Positions 37,501 through 46,252 of a stretch of 64,000 bases of DNA are shown piece by piece. Location: the NCBI GenBank assembly GCA_902614085.1, contig CACMJS010000002.1:124001-188000 (forward strand), given 5' to 3'. Positions within the stretch are counted from its first letter, which is position 1. Each line of letters begins with the position of its first letter. The notes beneath the pieces are model-generated. The model searched no databases. It had not been told where the DNA came from and saw nothing but the letters and a program-made list of their open reading frames with translations. The position numbers and the translations under genes are program-made. Origin of the DNA: an uncultured Alphaproteobacteria bacterium (GTDB lineage: Bacteria; Pseudomonadota; Alphaproteobacteria; HIMB59; GCA-002718135).

Positions 37501-37744
37501 AAATAAAGTTAAAGAAGGTAATCCTCATGTAGTTGACTCATTAATAAATAATGAAATTCAACTAGTAATTAATACAACAAAAACTCAATCATCTATTAGA
37601 GATAGTTATAGTATTAGAAGGACATCATTAATGTATAACATTCCATATTATACGACAATAGCTGGGGCAAAAGTTGCTGTAGATGCTATTGAACATATGA
37701 AAAGTCAAGAATTCACTATAAAAAGTCTTCAAACTATAAATTAA
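34514..37744 (+). CDS. carB: Carbamoyl-phosphate synthase large subunit
   Basis: A 1076-residue synthetase that makes carbamoyl phosphate from bicarbonate, ammonia and two ATP. Its two homologous ATP-grasp halves begin [21 protein letters not shown] (about residue 9) and [21 protein letters not shown] (about residue 560), and each has the ATP-grasp signature ([19 protein letters not shown] and [19 protein letters not shown]). A C-terminal MGS-like regulatory domain follows. The start at 34514 is the conserved MPKRTDI; a longer frame back to 34430 lies inside carA and was not used. Confidence 0.98.
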   Translation: MPKRTDINKILIVGAGPIVIGQACEFDYSGAQACKSLKDEGYKIVLINSNPATIMTDPELADQTYIEPITKEFVEKIIEIEKPDALLPTMGGQTALNVSMELFNNRILEKHGVKMIGANPTAIELAEDRQKFKDAMKEIGLSCPKSYVVNTIEESKRVKDELNLPLVIRPSFTLGGTGGGVAYDDKGFIDLCNRGLNASPTNQILIEKSVSGWKEFEMEVVRDNKDNCIIVCSIENVDPMGVHTGDSITVAPSLTLTDKEYQILRNASIKVLRKIGVDTGGSNVQFAINPEDGEINVIEMNPRVSRSSALASKATGFPIAKIAAKLAVGYTLDELENDITTTTPASFEPTIDYVVTKIPRFTFEKFVGANSDLTTSMKSVGEAMSIGRSFNESIQKGFNSLEYGLTGFDKPKLSSNDKNTILNELKIQSSQRLLVVGEALRIGFTIDEINQITKYDKWFLYQIKTIIDFEKILKEKGLNKDIILYAKKIGFSDSKISSILNLKEKQLRKFRNNNDINPVFRLVDTCAGEFSSKTPYLYSTYDWDFENTKFCEANPTSKEKVIILGGGPNRIGQGIEFDYCCVHAVYALKEKGIETIMINCNPETVSTDYDTADRLYFEPLSAESVIEIYNKEKSNGNVLGVLVQFGGQTPLKIAKEIEEAGIKIIGTSTEAIDLAEDRDRFSEILMKLKITQPKNAFANTVAQTLEKAEEIGYPVLVRPSYVLGGRAMQIAYNKDNLESFSNEALEVSSNNIILIDEYLENAKEIDVDIIRDKNGEIFVAGIMEHIEEAGIHSGDSACSLPPYSVSKETQNKIIEWVSKIANEIKVVGLMNTQLAIKDEKIYVLEVNPRASRTVPFVAKSKGIPIAKIAAKVMVGENLNSILCDYKINELKNFNVKESVFPFNKFDGVDLILGPEMKSTGEVMGIDETFLSSYIKSQIACGNILPSKGTVFISIDNDNKKFIIDIAQKLEELDFTLLATKGTAEYLNINNIKTKIVNKVKEGNPHVVDSLINNEIQLVINTTKTQSSIRDSYSIRRTSLMYNIPYYTTIAGAKVAVDAIEHMKSQEFTIKSLQTIN

Positions 37745-37784
37745 TTTTATTGACTATAAAAAATAAATAACTCATCATAAGTTT

Positions 37785-38258
37785 ATGAATAAAATTCCTA
37801 TGACTGCTGATGGTTATACAAAATTACAAGATGAATTAAAAAAATTAATCTCTGAAGATAGACCAAAAATAATTGAGGCAATAGCTGAGGCTAGAAGTCA
37901 TGGTGATTTATCTGAAAATGCAGAATACCAATATGCTAAAGAACAACAAAGCTTAATTGAAGGAAGAATTATAGATTTAGAGAGTGCTATTAGTAAAGCA
38001 GAAGTAATAGATGTAAAATCTGTTGAAAGTGACGATATTAAATTTGGTGCAACAGTTGAAATAGAAGATGATGAAAGTGGAGAAAAACAACAGTATCAAA
38101 TTGTTGGGGAATATGAATCAGATATTGAAAATAAAAAACTTTCAATTACGAGCCCATTAGCAAGAGGCTTGATTGGCAAAACAAAAGAAGACAATGTTGA
38201 AATCAATAGTCCAAAAGGTTTAAAAAGTTATACAATATTATCAGTAAAATACATTTGA
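37785..38258 (+). CDS. greA: Transcription elongation factor GreA
   Basis: A 157-residue factor that rescues stalled RNA polymerase by stimulating transcript cleavage. The N-terminal coiled coil carries the GreA signature from ARSHGDLSENAEYQYAKEQQ, including the acidic tip residues, and the C-terminal FKBP-like domain ends with SPLARGLIGKTKEDNVEI. It lies 40 bases after carB, a common alphaproteobacterial order. Its TGA overlaps the TTG start of the next gene. Confidence 0.97.
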   Translation: MNKIPMTADGYTKLQDELKKLISEDRPKIIEAIAEARSHGDLSENAEYQYAKEQQSLIEGRIIDLESAISKAEVIDVKSVESDDIKFGATVEIEDDESGEKQQYQIVGEYESDIENKKLSITSPLARGLIGKTKEDNVEINSPKGLKSYTILSVKYI

Positions 38259-39208
38259 ATATAGACAATCTTAAAATTTGGTCATTAACTGATGGTTCAC
38301 AAGGAATGATAAGTCAGACTAAAGGCTTGGCAAATGAATTGGGTGTAAAAATAAAGGAAATTAAAACTGAAATAATTTTTCCTTGGAATATATTGCAGCC
38401 TGGGATACTTCCTATTTTTAATTGGATATTTAAAAATAAGTTACCAATAGATGAGACACCTGATTTAGTTATCAGTTGTGGAAGAAAAAGTGTTTACCTC
38501 TCAATCTATCTTAAAAAAAAATATCCAAATATTATTAATATTCATATTCAAAACCCAAAAATTTCTTCAAAAAACTTTTCTTATGTTATAGCTCCGAATC
38601 ATGATGGTTTATATGGTGATAATATAATTAATTCTTCGGGTGCAATACATCATTTTAAACAATTCAATAATTTGAAAAATCATTATGAAATTAATACAAA
38701 AAATTTGATCACATGTATTATTGGAGGTGAAAATAATCACTATAATTTCTCAAAAGAAAATACTTTAGATCTTTGTAAAAGAATTAAAAAGTTAAAGTCT
38801 CATAATAATGAAATTTTAGTTCTTACCTCGAGAAGAACTAATAAAGAAATTAAGCATATTTTGAAAAAAGAATTGAGCACTATATCTACATTATGGCTTG
38901 GAGAGGGAAAGAATCCATACGAATTTGCTATTTATAATTCCAGTTATTTTATTATTACTTCTGACTCAACCTCTATGATTTCTGAAGCAAGTATATCTGG
39001 TAAGCCAATTTATATTTATCAATTACCAATGAAGAGAAAAAGTAAAAGATTTATAAGATTCCATGAAGAATTTAAAAAAATGAAAATAACAAGAGATTTT
39101 AATACTTTAGATAAATTAGAAATATGGAAATATACGAAACTTGAGGAAAGCAAAAGAATTGCTGGAATTATAAAAAAAAGAATTATAGAAAGGAAAAATG
39201 AATCTTGA
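38255..39208 (+). CDS. ELM1-like (DUF1022) family protein, possible glycosyltransferase
   Basis: A 317-residue protein of the bacterial ELM1/DUF1022 family, named for homology to the plant mitochondrial-fission protein ELM1. Recognisable segments are IWSLTDGSQGMISQTKGLA at the start, PDLVISCGRKSVYLSIYLKK, the IHIQNP strand and the late TSDSTSMISEASISGKPIYIY, which resembles a nucleotide-sugar-binding site of GT-B glycosyltransferases. The start appears to be TTG at 38255, overlapping the greA stop; the next ATG would remove the conserved N-terminus. Function is unproven; envelope polysaccharide assembly is possible. Confidence 0.82.
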   Translation: MNIDNLKIWSLTDGSQGMISQTKGLANELGVKIKEIKTEIIFPWNILQPGILPIFNWIFKNKLPIDETPDLVISCGRKSVYLSIYLKKKYPNIINIHIQNPKISSKNFSYVIAPNHDGLYGDNIINSSGAIHHFKQFNNLKNHYEINTKNLITCIIGGENNHYNFSKENTLDLCKRIKKLKSHNNEILVLTSRRTNKEIKHILKKELSTISTLWLGEGKNPYEFAIYNSSYFIITSDSTSMISEASISGKPIYIYQLPMKRKSKRFIRFHEEFKKMKITRDFNTLDKLEIWKYTKLEESKRIAGIIKKRIIERKNES

Positions 39209-39818
39209 GAACTTAACTCATGCAGATTTTCCTTTTAATCACTGGTTATTTAGTAATTGTTTAGAAGAAGGCGCATTAGATGAAATTTCCTATAGTAATA
39301 TTCCGTCAGGAGACAGAATGTACGATGGGACAAGAGCTGCCGATCATACAGGACAGGGAGTTGATGGTAAATTAAGACTTTTTATAACAAAAAATAATTG
39401 TCAAAATTTTCCATATCTAACAAAATTAATTCAGTCTTTACAAAACAAAGAAATGGTAAATAAAATATCGAAAATAATTGATAAAGATTTATCAAATTCA
39501 TACGTCAGATTAGAGGTAATTGGAGATAAAAAAGGATTTTGGTTAAAACCACACAAAGATATTTCAGAAAAATTAATGACTATGATGGTTTGGGCAAACC
39601 CATATAATGAAGATTCAAATTTAGGTACCGACCTATATGATAAAAATTTTAAATTAGTTAAAACAATTGAATATATTCATAACAGTGGTTATTTTTTTTC
39701 TTCAGGGGATGATACTTGGCATGGACTTGAGTTAAAAGAAATCCAAAAAGAAAGAAGATGTATTCAAATAAATTATGTTACTTTTAATACAGATTGGCCA
39801 GTTGAAAAAAGTGCTTAA
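39198..39818 (+). CDS. Fe(II)/2-oxoglutarate oxygenase-superfamily protein
   Basis: A 206-residue protein with prolyl-hydroxylase-like features: the iron motif HKD in WLKPHKDISEK (near 132-134), a distal histidine in DDTWHGLEL and an arginine in KERRCIQINYV. An AAAGGAAAA site precedes the ATG, and the start overlaps the ELM1-like gene by 11 bases, suggesting coupling and perhaps a shared role in modifying envelope sugars. The substrate is unknown. It is the third 2-oxoglutarate oxygenase-type gene in the window. Confidence 0.75.
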   Translation: MNLENLTHADFPFNHWLFSNCLEEGALDEISYSNIPSGDRMYDGTRAADHTGQGVDGKLRLFITKNNCQNFPYLTKLIQSLQNKEMVNKISKIIDKDLSNSYVRLEVIGDKKGFWLKPHKDISEKLMTMMVWANPYNEDSNLGTDLYDKNFKLVKTIEYIHNSGYFFSSGDDTWHGLELKEIQKERRCIQINYVTFNTDWPVEKSA

Positions 39819-39835
39819 ATTATTAATTTAATTAT

Positions 39836-40777
39836 ATGACTGAAAAAATAGAAAATGATGTCTTAATTATTGGCTCTGGACCAGCAGGCTATACTGCTGC
39901 AATCTATGCAGCAAGAGCAAATTTAAAACCGCATTTAGTTTCAGGTTTAGAACCAGGAGGTCAGCTAACCATCACTACGGATGTAGAAAACTATCCAGGA
40001 TTTGAAAATGTTATTCAGGGTCCTTGGCTTATGGAACAAATGAAAGAACAAGCAGTAAAAGTAGGAACTATCTTTCATAATGATATTGTAACTTCAGTTG
40101 ATTTTGAAAAAAATCCATTTACTTCCAAAACTGAGTCTGGCAAAGAATTTGTGTCCAAATCGATAATTATTGCAACAGGCGCTCAAGCTAGATGGCTGAA
40201 TTTGGAGAGTGAAAAAAAATTTAAAGGATTTGGTATTTCTGCTTGTGCAACTTGTGATGGGTTTTTCTTCAAAGATCAGCAAGTAGCAGTGATTGGTGGA
40301 GGTAATAGTGCAGTAGAGGAAGCAATGTTTTTGACTAAATTTGCTTCAAAGGTTTTGTTAATCCATAGAAGAGATAGTTTACGAGCTGAAAAAATTTTAC
40401 AAAAAAGACTATTTAACAATAAAAAAATTGAAGTAATTTGGAATAGTAAGGTTTCTGAGTTCGTTGGAGAAGAAAATCCAAACACTTTAAAAAAAATTAT
40501 TTTAGAGAACACATTAGATGGCACCAAAACAACTATAGATGTAAATGGTGCCTTTATAGCTATAGGACATGATCCCGCTACTTCACTTTTTATAGATAAG
40601 TTAAAAATGGACGAGGAAAATTATATAATTACTAAACCTGATAGTACTGAAACAAGTATTAAGGGAGTCTTTGCAGCCGGTGATGTAAAAGATAAAATCT
40701 ATAGGCAAGCTGTAACTGCTGCTGGTATGGGCTGTATGGCTGCTTTAGAGGCTGAGAAATATATTGCAGAAAATTAA
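39836..40777 (+). CDS. trxB: Thioredoxin reductase
   Basis: A 313-residue FAD/NADPH disulfide reductase that keeps thioredoxin reduced. Visible are the FAD motif DVLIIGSGPAGYTAAIYAAR, the redox-active CATCDG (near 137-142), the NADPH motif VIGGGNSAVEEA and the second FAD segment GVFAAGDVKDKIYRQAVTAA. It abuts the convergent rpmJ gene with no intervening base. Confidence 0.98.
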   Translation: MTEKIENDVLIIGSGPAGYTAAIYAARANLKPHLVSGLEPGGQLTITTDVENYPGFENVIQGPWLMEQMKEQAVKVGTIFHNDIVTSVDFEKNPFTSKTESGKEFVSKSIIIATGAQARWLNLESEKKFKGFGISACATCDGFFFKDQQVAVIGGGNSAVEEAMFLTKFASKVLLIHRRDSLRAEKILQKRLFNNKKIEVIWNSKVSEFVGEENPNTLKKIILENTLDGTKTTIDVNGAFIAIGHDPATSLFIDKLKMDEENYIITKPDSTETSIKGVFAAGDVKDKIYRQAVTAAGMGCMAALEAEKYIAEN

Positions 40778-40903
40778 TTATCCCTGTCTGGCTTTCATTC
40801 TGGGATTTTTCTTATTAATTACATAAATCCTACCTTTTCTTCGAACTACTTTACAATCCTTATCTCTAGTTTTGGCAGTTTTTAATGAACATTTAACTTT
40901 CAT
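40778..40903 (-). CDS. rpmJ: 50S ribosomal protein L36
   Basis: A 41-residue basic protein read on the minus strand from the ATG at 40903 to the TAA at 40778. The translation begins [16 protein letters not shown] and ends [13 protein letters not shown], the standard alphaproteobacterial L36 of the C-minus (zinc-free) type. It assists folding of the 50S subunit. Its stop directly abuts the trxB stop. A TTGACA hexamer on the minus strand at 40939-40934 may be its -35 box, though no convincing -10 box follows. Confidence 0.95.
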   Translation of the reverse strand: MKVKCSLKTAKTRDKDCKVVRRKGRIYVINKKNPRMKARQG

Positions 40904-40960
40904 AAAAAGCGCTTTAAATTCTGGGATTTGTTTTGTCAAACATATATTGTCTGAATTAAT

Positions 40961-42547
40961 ATGAGAAAGTTATCTTACCCTGGAAGATCTAATGTTTTAG
41001 CTCAAAATGGTATGGTGGCAACATCAAATCCACTAAGTTCCATAGTTGCTATTAATGTACTTCAAAAGGGTGGAAATGCTGTTGATGCTGCTATCGCGGC
41101 TTCAGCTGTTCAAGCTGTAGTATGTCCAAGCGCAACAGGAATCGGTGGAGATTGTTTTGCAATTATTTCGATGAATGGGAAAAAACCAATTGCTGTAAAC
41201 GGTTCTGGAATTGCCCCTAAAAGAGCAAAATTACAGTTTTATAAAGATAATAAAATAAAAAATATTGGTTTAACAAGTCCGCATTCAGTCACTATTCCTG
41301 GGGCAGTTCATGCATGGTGTTCTATGCACGAAAAATTTGGAAGAATTGATTTTAAAGAAATTTTATCTGATGCAGAAAACTTTGCGAGAAATGGATTTCC
41401 TGTTCATGAAGTTGAAGCTATTGCATGGAAAGAGAATGAAAAAAAACTTCAAAAAAATTCTAATTCTAAAAGATTACTTTTAAATAAAAATCTTAGTTAT
41501 AGTTATGGTGAAGTTTTTAAAAATATTCCTTTAGCAAACACTTTAAGAGTCATCTCAAAAAATAAAATTAAAGGATTTTATCAAAGTGAAATAACTAAAG
41601 ACATGGTTAAGACACTAAATAAACTTGGAGGATTGCATACAGAAGAAGATTTCTATAATCAAAAAACATTATTTTCAAAAACAATAACAAATTCATATAG
41701 AAATTTAAAAATACACCAATGCCCCTTAAATAGTCCTGGATTAGTTGTTTTGATGATGATGGCAATGACTGAGAAACTAAATATCAAAAAATACCCTCCT
41801 TCAAGTTTTGAAAGATATCATCTTCAAGCTGAGATTTCAAAAATATGTTTTGAGGTTAAAGAAACAATATTTGGTGATCCTAATTTTAATAAAATAAATA
41901 TAAAAGATTATTTAAGTAATGAATATATTAGCTCTTTATGCTCTAGAATAAATAAAAATAAAATTTATTCTTCCAAAAAAGGCTATGTAACTTCTCACCC
42001 TGAAACAATATATTTAAGTGTTGTAGATAGAGATTTGAATTCTGTTTCGTTTATTAATTCAATATGTCATGGTTTTGGAAGTGGAATTACAAGTGATAAA
42101 ACAGGAATTCTTTTTCAAAATAGAGGTGTAAATTTCAGATTAGAAGATGGTCACCCCAACTCAATTGATAGTCATAAAAGACCACTTCATACAATAATCC
42201 CTGGGTTAATAACTAATAAGAATGATGAGACACTGTATTCTTATGGAGTTATGGGAGGACAATATCAGCCAATTGGTCAAACTCATTTGATGCAAAATAT
42301 AATCGACTATAATTTGTCAGTTCAAGAAGGCTTAGATTTACCTAGAGCATTTGCTCTTAATGGCATTTTAAATGTTGAAAATTCTTTAGATGATAAAATT
42401 GTAAAAAAATTAAAAAGTATTGGTCATAAAATTAAAATAAACAAAAATTCTATTGGTGGTGGTCAGTGTATAAAAATAGATAGAAAAAATGGAGTACTTA
42501 TTGGGGGATCAGATCCACGAAAGGATGGTATGGCAATAGGTTACTAA
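40961..42547 (+). CDS. Gamma-glutamyltransferase-family Ntn hydrolase
   Basis: A 528-residue protein of the GGT/cephalosporin acylase family. The N-terminal half has [20 protein letters not shown] and GIGGDCFAI. The self-cleavage and nucleophile region is [11 protein letters not shown], with Thr349 matching Thr391 of E. coli Ggt. Other active-site residues differ: the histidine of TTHYSVVD is tyrosine, Asn411 corresponds to cysteine, and the Asp-Asp that binds the glutamyl amino group (NNQMDDF) reads QNRGVNF. No signal peptide is evident, so it may be cytoplasmic. It is probably a hydrolase or acylase acting on something other than glutathione. Confidence 0.82.
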   Translation: MRKLSYPGRSNVLAQNGMVATSNPLSSIVAINVLQKGGNAVDAAIAASAVQAVVCPSATGIGGDCFAIISMNGKKPIAVNGSGIAPKRAKLQFYKDNKIKNIGLTSPHSVTIPGAVHAWCSMHEKFGRIDFKEILSDAENFARNGFPVHEVEAIAWKENEKKLQKNSNSKRLLLNKNLSYSYGEVFKNIPLANTLRVISKNKIKGFYQSEITKDMVKTLNKLGGLHTEEDFYNQKTLFSKTITNSYRNLKIHQCPLNSPGLVVLMMMAMTEKLNIKKYPPSSFERYHLQAEISKICFEVKETIFGDPNFNKINIKDYLSNEYISSLCSRINKNKIYSSKKGYVTSHPETIYLSVVDRDLNSVSFINSICHGFGSGITSDKTGILFQNRGVNFRLEDGHPNSIDSHKRPLHTIIPGLITNKNDETLYSYGVMGGQYQPIGQTHLMQNIIDYNLSVQEGLDLPRAFALNGILNVENSLDDKIVKKLKSIGHKIKINKNSIGGGQCIKIDRKNGVLIGGSDPRKDGMAIGY

Positions 42548-42548
42548 T

Positions 42549-43586
42549 TTATACTTTCCCAAAAGTATCATTATACTGATTATTTACTCTTACAAATGTA
42601 GTACACTTACTAAGCTGCTTTAATGATGAAGCACCTACGTATGTACAACTACTTCGAACTCCTCCTAAAATGTCTCTAATTGTGTTATCCAACGAATTTT
42701 TCATTCGAATTTTAACTTTTTTTCCTTCAGATGATCGATAATTTGCAAGACCACCATAATGTTTCTCATTTGCCTCTTCAGAACTTGATCCATAAAACTC
42801 GATGTACTTATTTCCATTTTCCTCAATTATATCTCCTCCACCTTCTTTATGACCCGCTAACATTCCGCCAAGCATAACAAAGTCTGCACCAGCACCAAAT
42901 CCCTTTGCAACATCACCAGGACAAGTGCAACCTCCATCAGCAATAATATGCGCTCCTAATCCATGTGCTGCATCAGCACATTCCATAACAGCACTTAGTT
43001 GTGGATATCCTACTCCTGTTTGTATTCTAGTGGTACAGACACTGCCAGGACCAATACCAACTTTCACAATGTCCGCTCCACTTAATACTAATTCCTGAGT
43101 CATATCTGCAGTAACAACATTACCTGCAATTATAGTTTTTTTTGGGTATTTTTTTCTTACTTCTGAAACAAAATTACTAAAATTTTCTGAATATCCATTT
43201 GCTACATCAATACAGATAAATTTAAATTTTGGATATTTTTTTAAAATTGAATTTAACCTATTGTAACTGTCCTTACTTGTACCGCAACTAAGAGCAATTG
43301 AATCAAAGAAAATATTTTTTTTATAAATAGTTCCTATTTGATTAATATTATGCTGTTTTGTTAGAGCAGTCATTAGTTTGTGAGAAGTTAGTTTTTTTGC
43401 AACGTCTATTTCACCAACACCATCCATATTAGAGGCTATTATTGGAATTCCTTTCCATGATGATCTTGAATGTTTGAAAGTATATTTTCTATTCAAATCA
43501 ACATCTTTCCTACTTTTTAAAGTACTTCTCTTTGGTCTAAAAAGAACATCTGAGTAGTCAAGTTTAATTTCTTCTTCTATTCTCAT
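42549..43586 (-). CDS. guaC: GMP reductase
   Basis: A 345-residue enzyme that converts GMP to IMP with NADPH in purine salvage. It begins [20 protein letters not shown], very like E. coli GuaC, and carries the IMPDH/GMPR catalytic loop [21 protein letters not shown] with the active cysteine, followed by [21 protein letters not shown]. It lacks the CBS-domain insert of IMP dehydrogenase, which supports GuaC. Its stop lies one base from the convergent ggt-like gene. Confidence 0.95.
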   Translation of the reverse strand: MRIEEEIKLDYSDVLFRPKRSTLKSRKDVDLNRKYTFKHSRSSWKGIPIIASNMDGVGEIDVAKKLTSHKLMTALTKQHNINQIGTIYKKNIFFDSIALSCGTSKDSYNRLNSILKKYPKFKFICIDVANGYSENFSNFVSEVRKKYPKKTIIAGNVVTADMTQELVLSGADIVKVGIGPGSVCTTRIQTGVGYPQLSAVMECADAAHGLGAHIIADGGCTCPGDVAKGFGAGADFVMLGGMLAGHKEGGGDIIEENGNKYIEFYGSSSEEANEKHYGGLANYRSSEGKKVKIRMKNSLDNTIRDILGGVRSSCTYVGASSLKQLSKCTTFVRVNNQYNDTFGKV

Positions 43587-43648
43587 AAATACATTCGCAT
43601 ATTTGTATTAAATAATTTAGAAATTAAAACAAATATAAATTGTTATCT

Positions 43649-44530
43649 ATGAACTTAAATACGTTAATAAATGTACATAAAAGAAAGTTTGATATTAAGT
43701 TTAAAAAACTTTTGAAAAATAAGCTAGAAAAATCTAGTTTATCTAATGCCATGTTTTATGGCTCTATGAATGGAGGAAAAAGAATAAGGCCATTTTTAGT
43801 AATGGAGTCTGCAAAAATAGCAAAAATTTCATTAAATGATGCCTTCATTATAGCCTCATGTATTGAATGTATACATTCGTACTCTTTAATTCATGATGAT
43901 TTACCATCAATGGATGATGATGATTATAGAAGAGGTAAATTAAGTACTCATAAAAAATTTAATGAAGCTACTGCAATTTTAGCAGGAGATGCTTTACACG
44001 ATTTAGCATTTGAATTAATTTCAGGAAATATTAGTAAGAAAAATAATTCTACTAAATTAAAACTAATAAATTATCTTTCTTTATGTATTGGACACAAAGG
44101 ACTAGCTCTTGGCCAAGCTTTAGATTTAGAATTTGAAAATAAAAAATTATCAAAAAATAAAATTTTAGATATGTATTCTAAAAAAACTGGTAAATTATTT
44201 GAATTCTCTTTTTCTGCGCCTTTTATATTAAAAGATAAAAACAAAAAAGATATTCAATTTGCCAAAGATTTTGGAATGTTGTTTGGTTTAATCTTTCAAG
44301 TAATAGATGATTTAATCGATGAGATTGGAACTTTTAAAAAAATTGGGAAAACACCAGGTAAAGATGTTGAGCAAGGCAAAAGTACTTTGCTACAATTAAT
44401 TGGTGAAAAACAAGTTACTGATTTATGTAATAATAAAATCAATACTTTTATGAAAAAATATAAATATAAATTAAGTCAAAACCCTATACTGATAAAAATG
44501 CTACTGTTTGGAATGGATCGACTAAATTAA
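43649..44530 (+). CDS. ispA: Polyprenyl (farnesyl/geranyl) diphosphate synthase
   Basis: A 293-residue isoprenoid synthase that condenses IPP with allylic diphosphates. The first aspartate-rich motif is HDDLPSMDDDDYRRG and the second VIDDLIDE, with GGKRIRPFLV near the N-terminus. Length and motifs fit the IspA-type short-chain synthase. The ATG at 43649 was preferred to a TTG nine bases earlier. Its TAA overlaps the TAA of the convergent DUF2177 gene in the palindrome TTAA. Confidence 0.93.
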   Translation: MNLNTLINVHKRKFDIKFKKLLKNKLEKSSLSNAMFYGSMNGGKRIRPFLVMESAKIAKISLNDAFIIASCIECIHSYSLIHDDLPSMDDDDYRRGKLSTHKKFNEATAILAGDALHDLAFELISGNISKKNNSTKLKLINYLSLCIGHKGLALGQALDLEFENKKLSKNKILDMYSKKTGKLFEFSFSAPFILKDKNKKDIQFAKDFGMLFGLIFQVIDDLIDEIGTFKKIGKTPGKDVEQGKSTLLQLIGEKQVTDLCNNKINTFMKKYKYKLSQNPILIKMLLFGMDRLN

Positions 44531-44937
44531 ATATGAACTATTTTTTTTGCTAAATATAATCCAGAGGTAGCTGATACAGCAGTCAATGAACCACCCCAAA
44601 ACATGTCTACGAAAGTAACAGTTGGCGACCATCCTTTTAGTACAGCCATATTGGTTAAATTATATGTGCCGTAAGCAACCAAACCAAAAATGAAACCAGT
44701 GTATAATGTTCTCATTAAGTTACCTGATTCAACGCACGGTTGAATTACAACCAAAGCCATACCAAAGACATACAAAATGTAAAAAAGAGCGGCAGCCCAC
44801 ATTACTGGCTTGTCGGCTAATAAATTACCAATTAGAGGTCTATAAAAAGATTTTGTAGCAAAGCTTAGCCATATTACGTCTATTATTAGGAATATCAATG
44901 AAGCAATTAAAGTTGCTATTAGTAAACATTTGAACAT
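44527..44937 (-). CDS. DUF2177-family membrane protein
   Basis: A 136-residue protein with about four membrane helices. Segments typical of DUF2177 are FLIIDVIWLSFATKSFYRPLIG, ALFYILYVFGMALVVI and FGLVAYGTYNLTNMAVLKGW. No biochemical function is known for the family. The adjacent tRNA-Val on the same strand lies 57 bases upstream of its start codon. Confidence 0.9.
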   Translation of the reverse strand: MFKCLLIATLIASLIFLIIDVIWLSFATKSFYRPLIGNLLADKPVMWAAALFYILYVFGMALVVIQPCVESGNLMRTLYTGFIFGLVAYGTYNLTNMAVLKGWSPTVTFVDMFWGGSLTAVSATSGLYLAKKIVHI

Positions 44938-44993
44938 ATATAATATAAATATATCATATTATTAAATTTCAAGAATATTTATTAAAATTTCTA

Positions 44994-45068
44994 TGGTGGG
45001 TGTGACAGGGATTGAACCTGTGACCCCTGCCGTGTCGAGGCAGTGCTCTACCGCTGAGCTACACACCC
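44994..45068 (-). tRNA. tRNA-Val (GAC) with C at position 33
   Basis: A 75-base cloverleaf with encoded CCA. Acceptor stem GGGTGTG/CACACCC is fully paired, the anticodon stem is CTGCC/GGCAG, and the T arm is ACAGG-TTCAATC-CCTGT. The anticodon loop reads TCGACAC, giving anticodon GAC at 45034-45036. Position 33, nearly always U, is C in this register. Confidence 0.92.
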
Positions 45069-45087
45069 ATTAATTTTATTTTATTTA

Positions 45088-45093
45088 ATTATA
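45088..45093 (-). promoter_or_regulatory. Likely -10 box of tRNA-Val
   Basis: A perfect TATAAT on the minus strand, about 20 bases upstream of the tRNA 5' end. The hexamer at the expected -35 position is AAAGTC, a poor match. The remaining gene-free DNA to 45290 is very AT-rich and shows no open frame, conserved RNA or strong repeat. Confidence 0.45.
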
Positions 45094-45290
45094 GTATTTT
45101 GAAATATAATGACTTTTAAAGCTAAAGCAATAATTGAAAGCTTATATAAGATTTTTAAATTTTACTTAATTTAACCTTTTTTAATCATTAATTAAGTAAA
45201 TAAATTATAAACATATTGATCAATTTTTTATTAAATAATATTCAGTGTTAAGAATTATTCATACAATCGATTTTTTAGATTAGGAGATAA

Positions 45291-45791
45291 ATGAAGGTAA
45301 AAAAATACAATTTTACAGAAAAAGAAATCTCTAAAGCTCTAAATATTTATAATTATTTTATTGAAAATTCATTCTCTAATTTTGAAGAAAAAAAATTATC
45401 TAAATCAAAATTTAATTTATTATTAAAAAAAATAAAAAAAAATAAGTTACCATTTATTTTGGCAATTGAAGAAAATGAAGTTATTGGATTAGCATTTGTA
45501 AATAAATTTAGAGAAAAAAGTGGATATAGATTTTCATATGAACATTCAATCTATGTAGATCCAGATTACATTAATAATGGTTATGGTAATAAGATATTAA
45601 AAGAACTTGTTAAATTATGTAAAAAAATTTCAAAGATTAAAAATTTAATAGCAGTGATTGGTGGAAAAAATAATTTTGCTTCTATAAAAATACATAAAAA
45701 TAACGGATTTCAATATATTGGAACTATAAAAAAAGCTGGTTTTAAAAAAAATAAGTGGGTTGATTCAATTTATATGCAAAAAAGATTATGA
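45291..45791 (+). CDS. GNAT-family N-acetyltransferase
   Basis: A 166-residue acyltransferase. The acetyl-CoA motif is seen as SIYVDPDYINNGYGNKILKEL, followed by the family pattern ASIKIHKNNGFQYIGTIKKAGFK, similar to phosphinothricin acetyltransferase-like proteins. TTAGGAGATAA precedes the ATG, a strong ribosome-binding site. Its end overlaps the flavin-reductase gene by four bases (ATGA). The amine substrate is unknown. Confidence 0.9.
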   Translation: MKVKKYNFTEKEISKALNIYNYFIENSFSNFEEKKLSKSKFNLLLKKIKKNKLPFILAIEENEVIGLAFVNKFREKSGYRFSYEHSIYVDPDYINNGYGNKILKELVKLCKKISKIKNLIAVIGGKNNFASIKIHKNNGFQYIGTIKKAGFKKNKWVDSIYMQKRL

Positions 45792-46252
45792 AAAAAGTAA
45801 ACACTAAGAATTTTAAAAAAACACTTAGTAAGTTTTCGACAGGAATTACTGTTGTATGTGTTAAAAATAATAATTCTATATATGGGAAAACTGTTAATTC
45901 GTTTAACTCTCTATCTCTAAACCCTCCTATGGTTTTGTTTTCTTTAGGTAATTATTCATCTTCAATAAAGCAATTTTCAAAAACTAAATTTTTATCAATA
46001 AATATTTTATCTAGTAAACAAAAAAAATTATCTGATAATTTTGCCTCAACTACACCTAAGTTAGAAAATATAAAATTTATTGAAGGTAATAATAAAACAG
46101 TAATTATACCGGATTGCATAGCAAATCTTGAATGTAAACTAATAGATAAAATCAAAAAAGGTGATCACATTATATTTATATGTAAGATATTAGAGTTACA
46201 ATCTAATGATAAATTGAAACCACTTGTATATTTTAATTCAAAATATTTTTGA
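45788..46252 (+). CDS. Flavin reductase-like FMN-binding split-barrel protein
   Basis: A 154-residue protein matching the flavin reductase domain: FSTGITVVCVKNNNSIYGKTVNSF near the start, then NPPMVLFSLGNYSSS and FLSINILSSKQKKLSDNFA. Such proteins supply reduced flavin to partner oxygenases or halogenases. The gene is translationally coupled to the GNAT gene and followed without a gap by the M23 peptidase. It could serve the flavin-dependent halogenase at 15063, but no linkage supports this. Confidence 0.87.
   Translation: MKKVNTKNFKKTLSKFSTGITVVCVKNNNSIYGKTVNSFNSLSLNPPMVLFSLGNYSSSIKQFSKTKFLSINILSSKQKKLSDNFASTTPKLENIKFIEGNNKTVIIPDCIANLECKLIDKIKKGDHIIFICKILELQSNDKLKPLVYFNSKYF

Noticed and set aside
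45069-45290. Possible small RNA or hidden gene in the longest gene-free stretch
   Set aside because: No start-to-stop frame of coding character, no stable GC-containing hairpin and no conserved RNA motif were seen; only the tRNA -10 box is supported.
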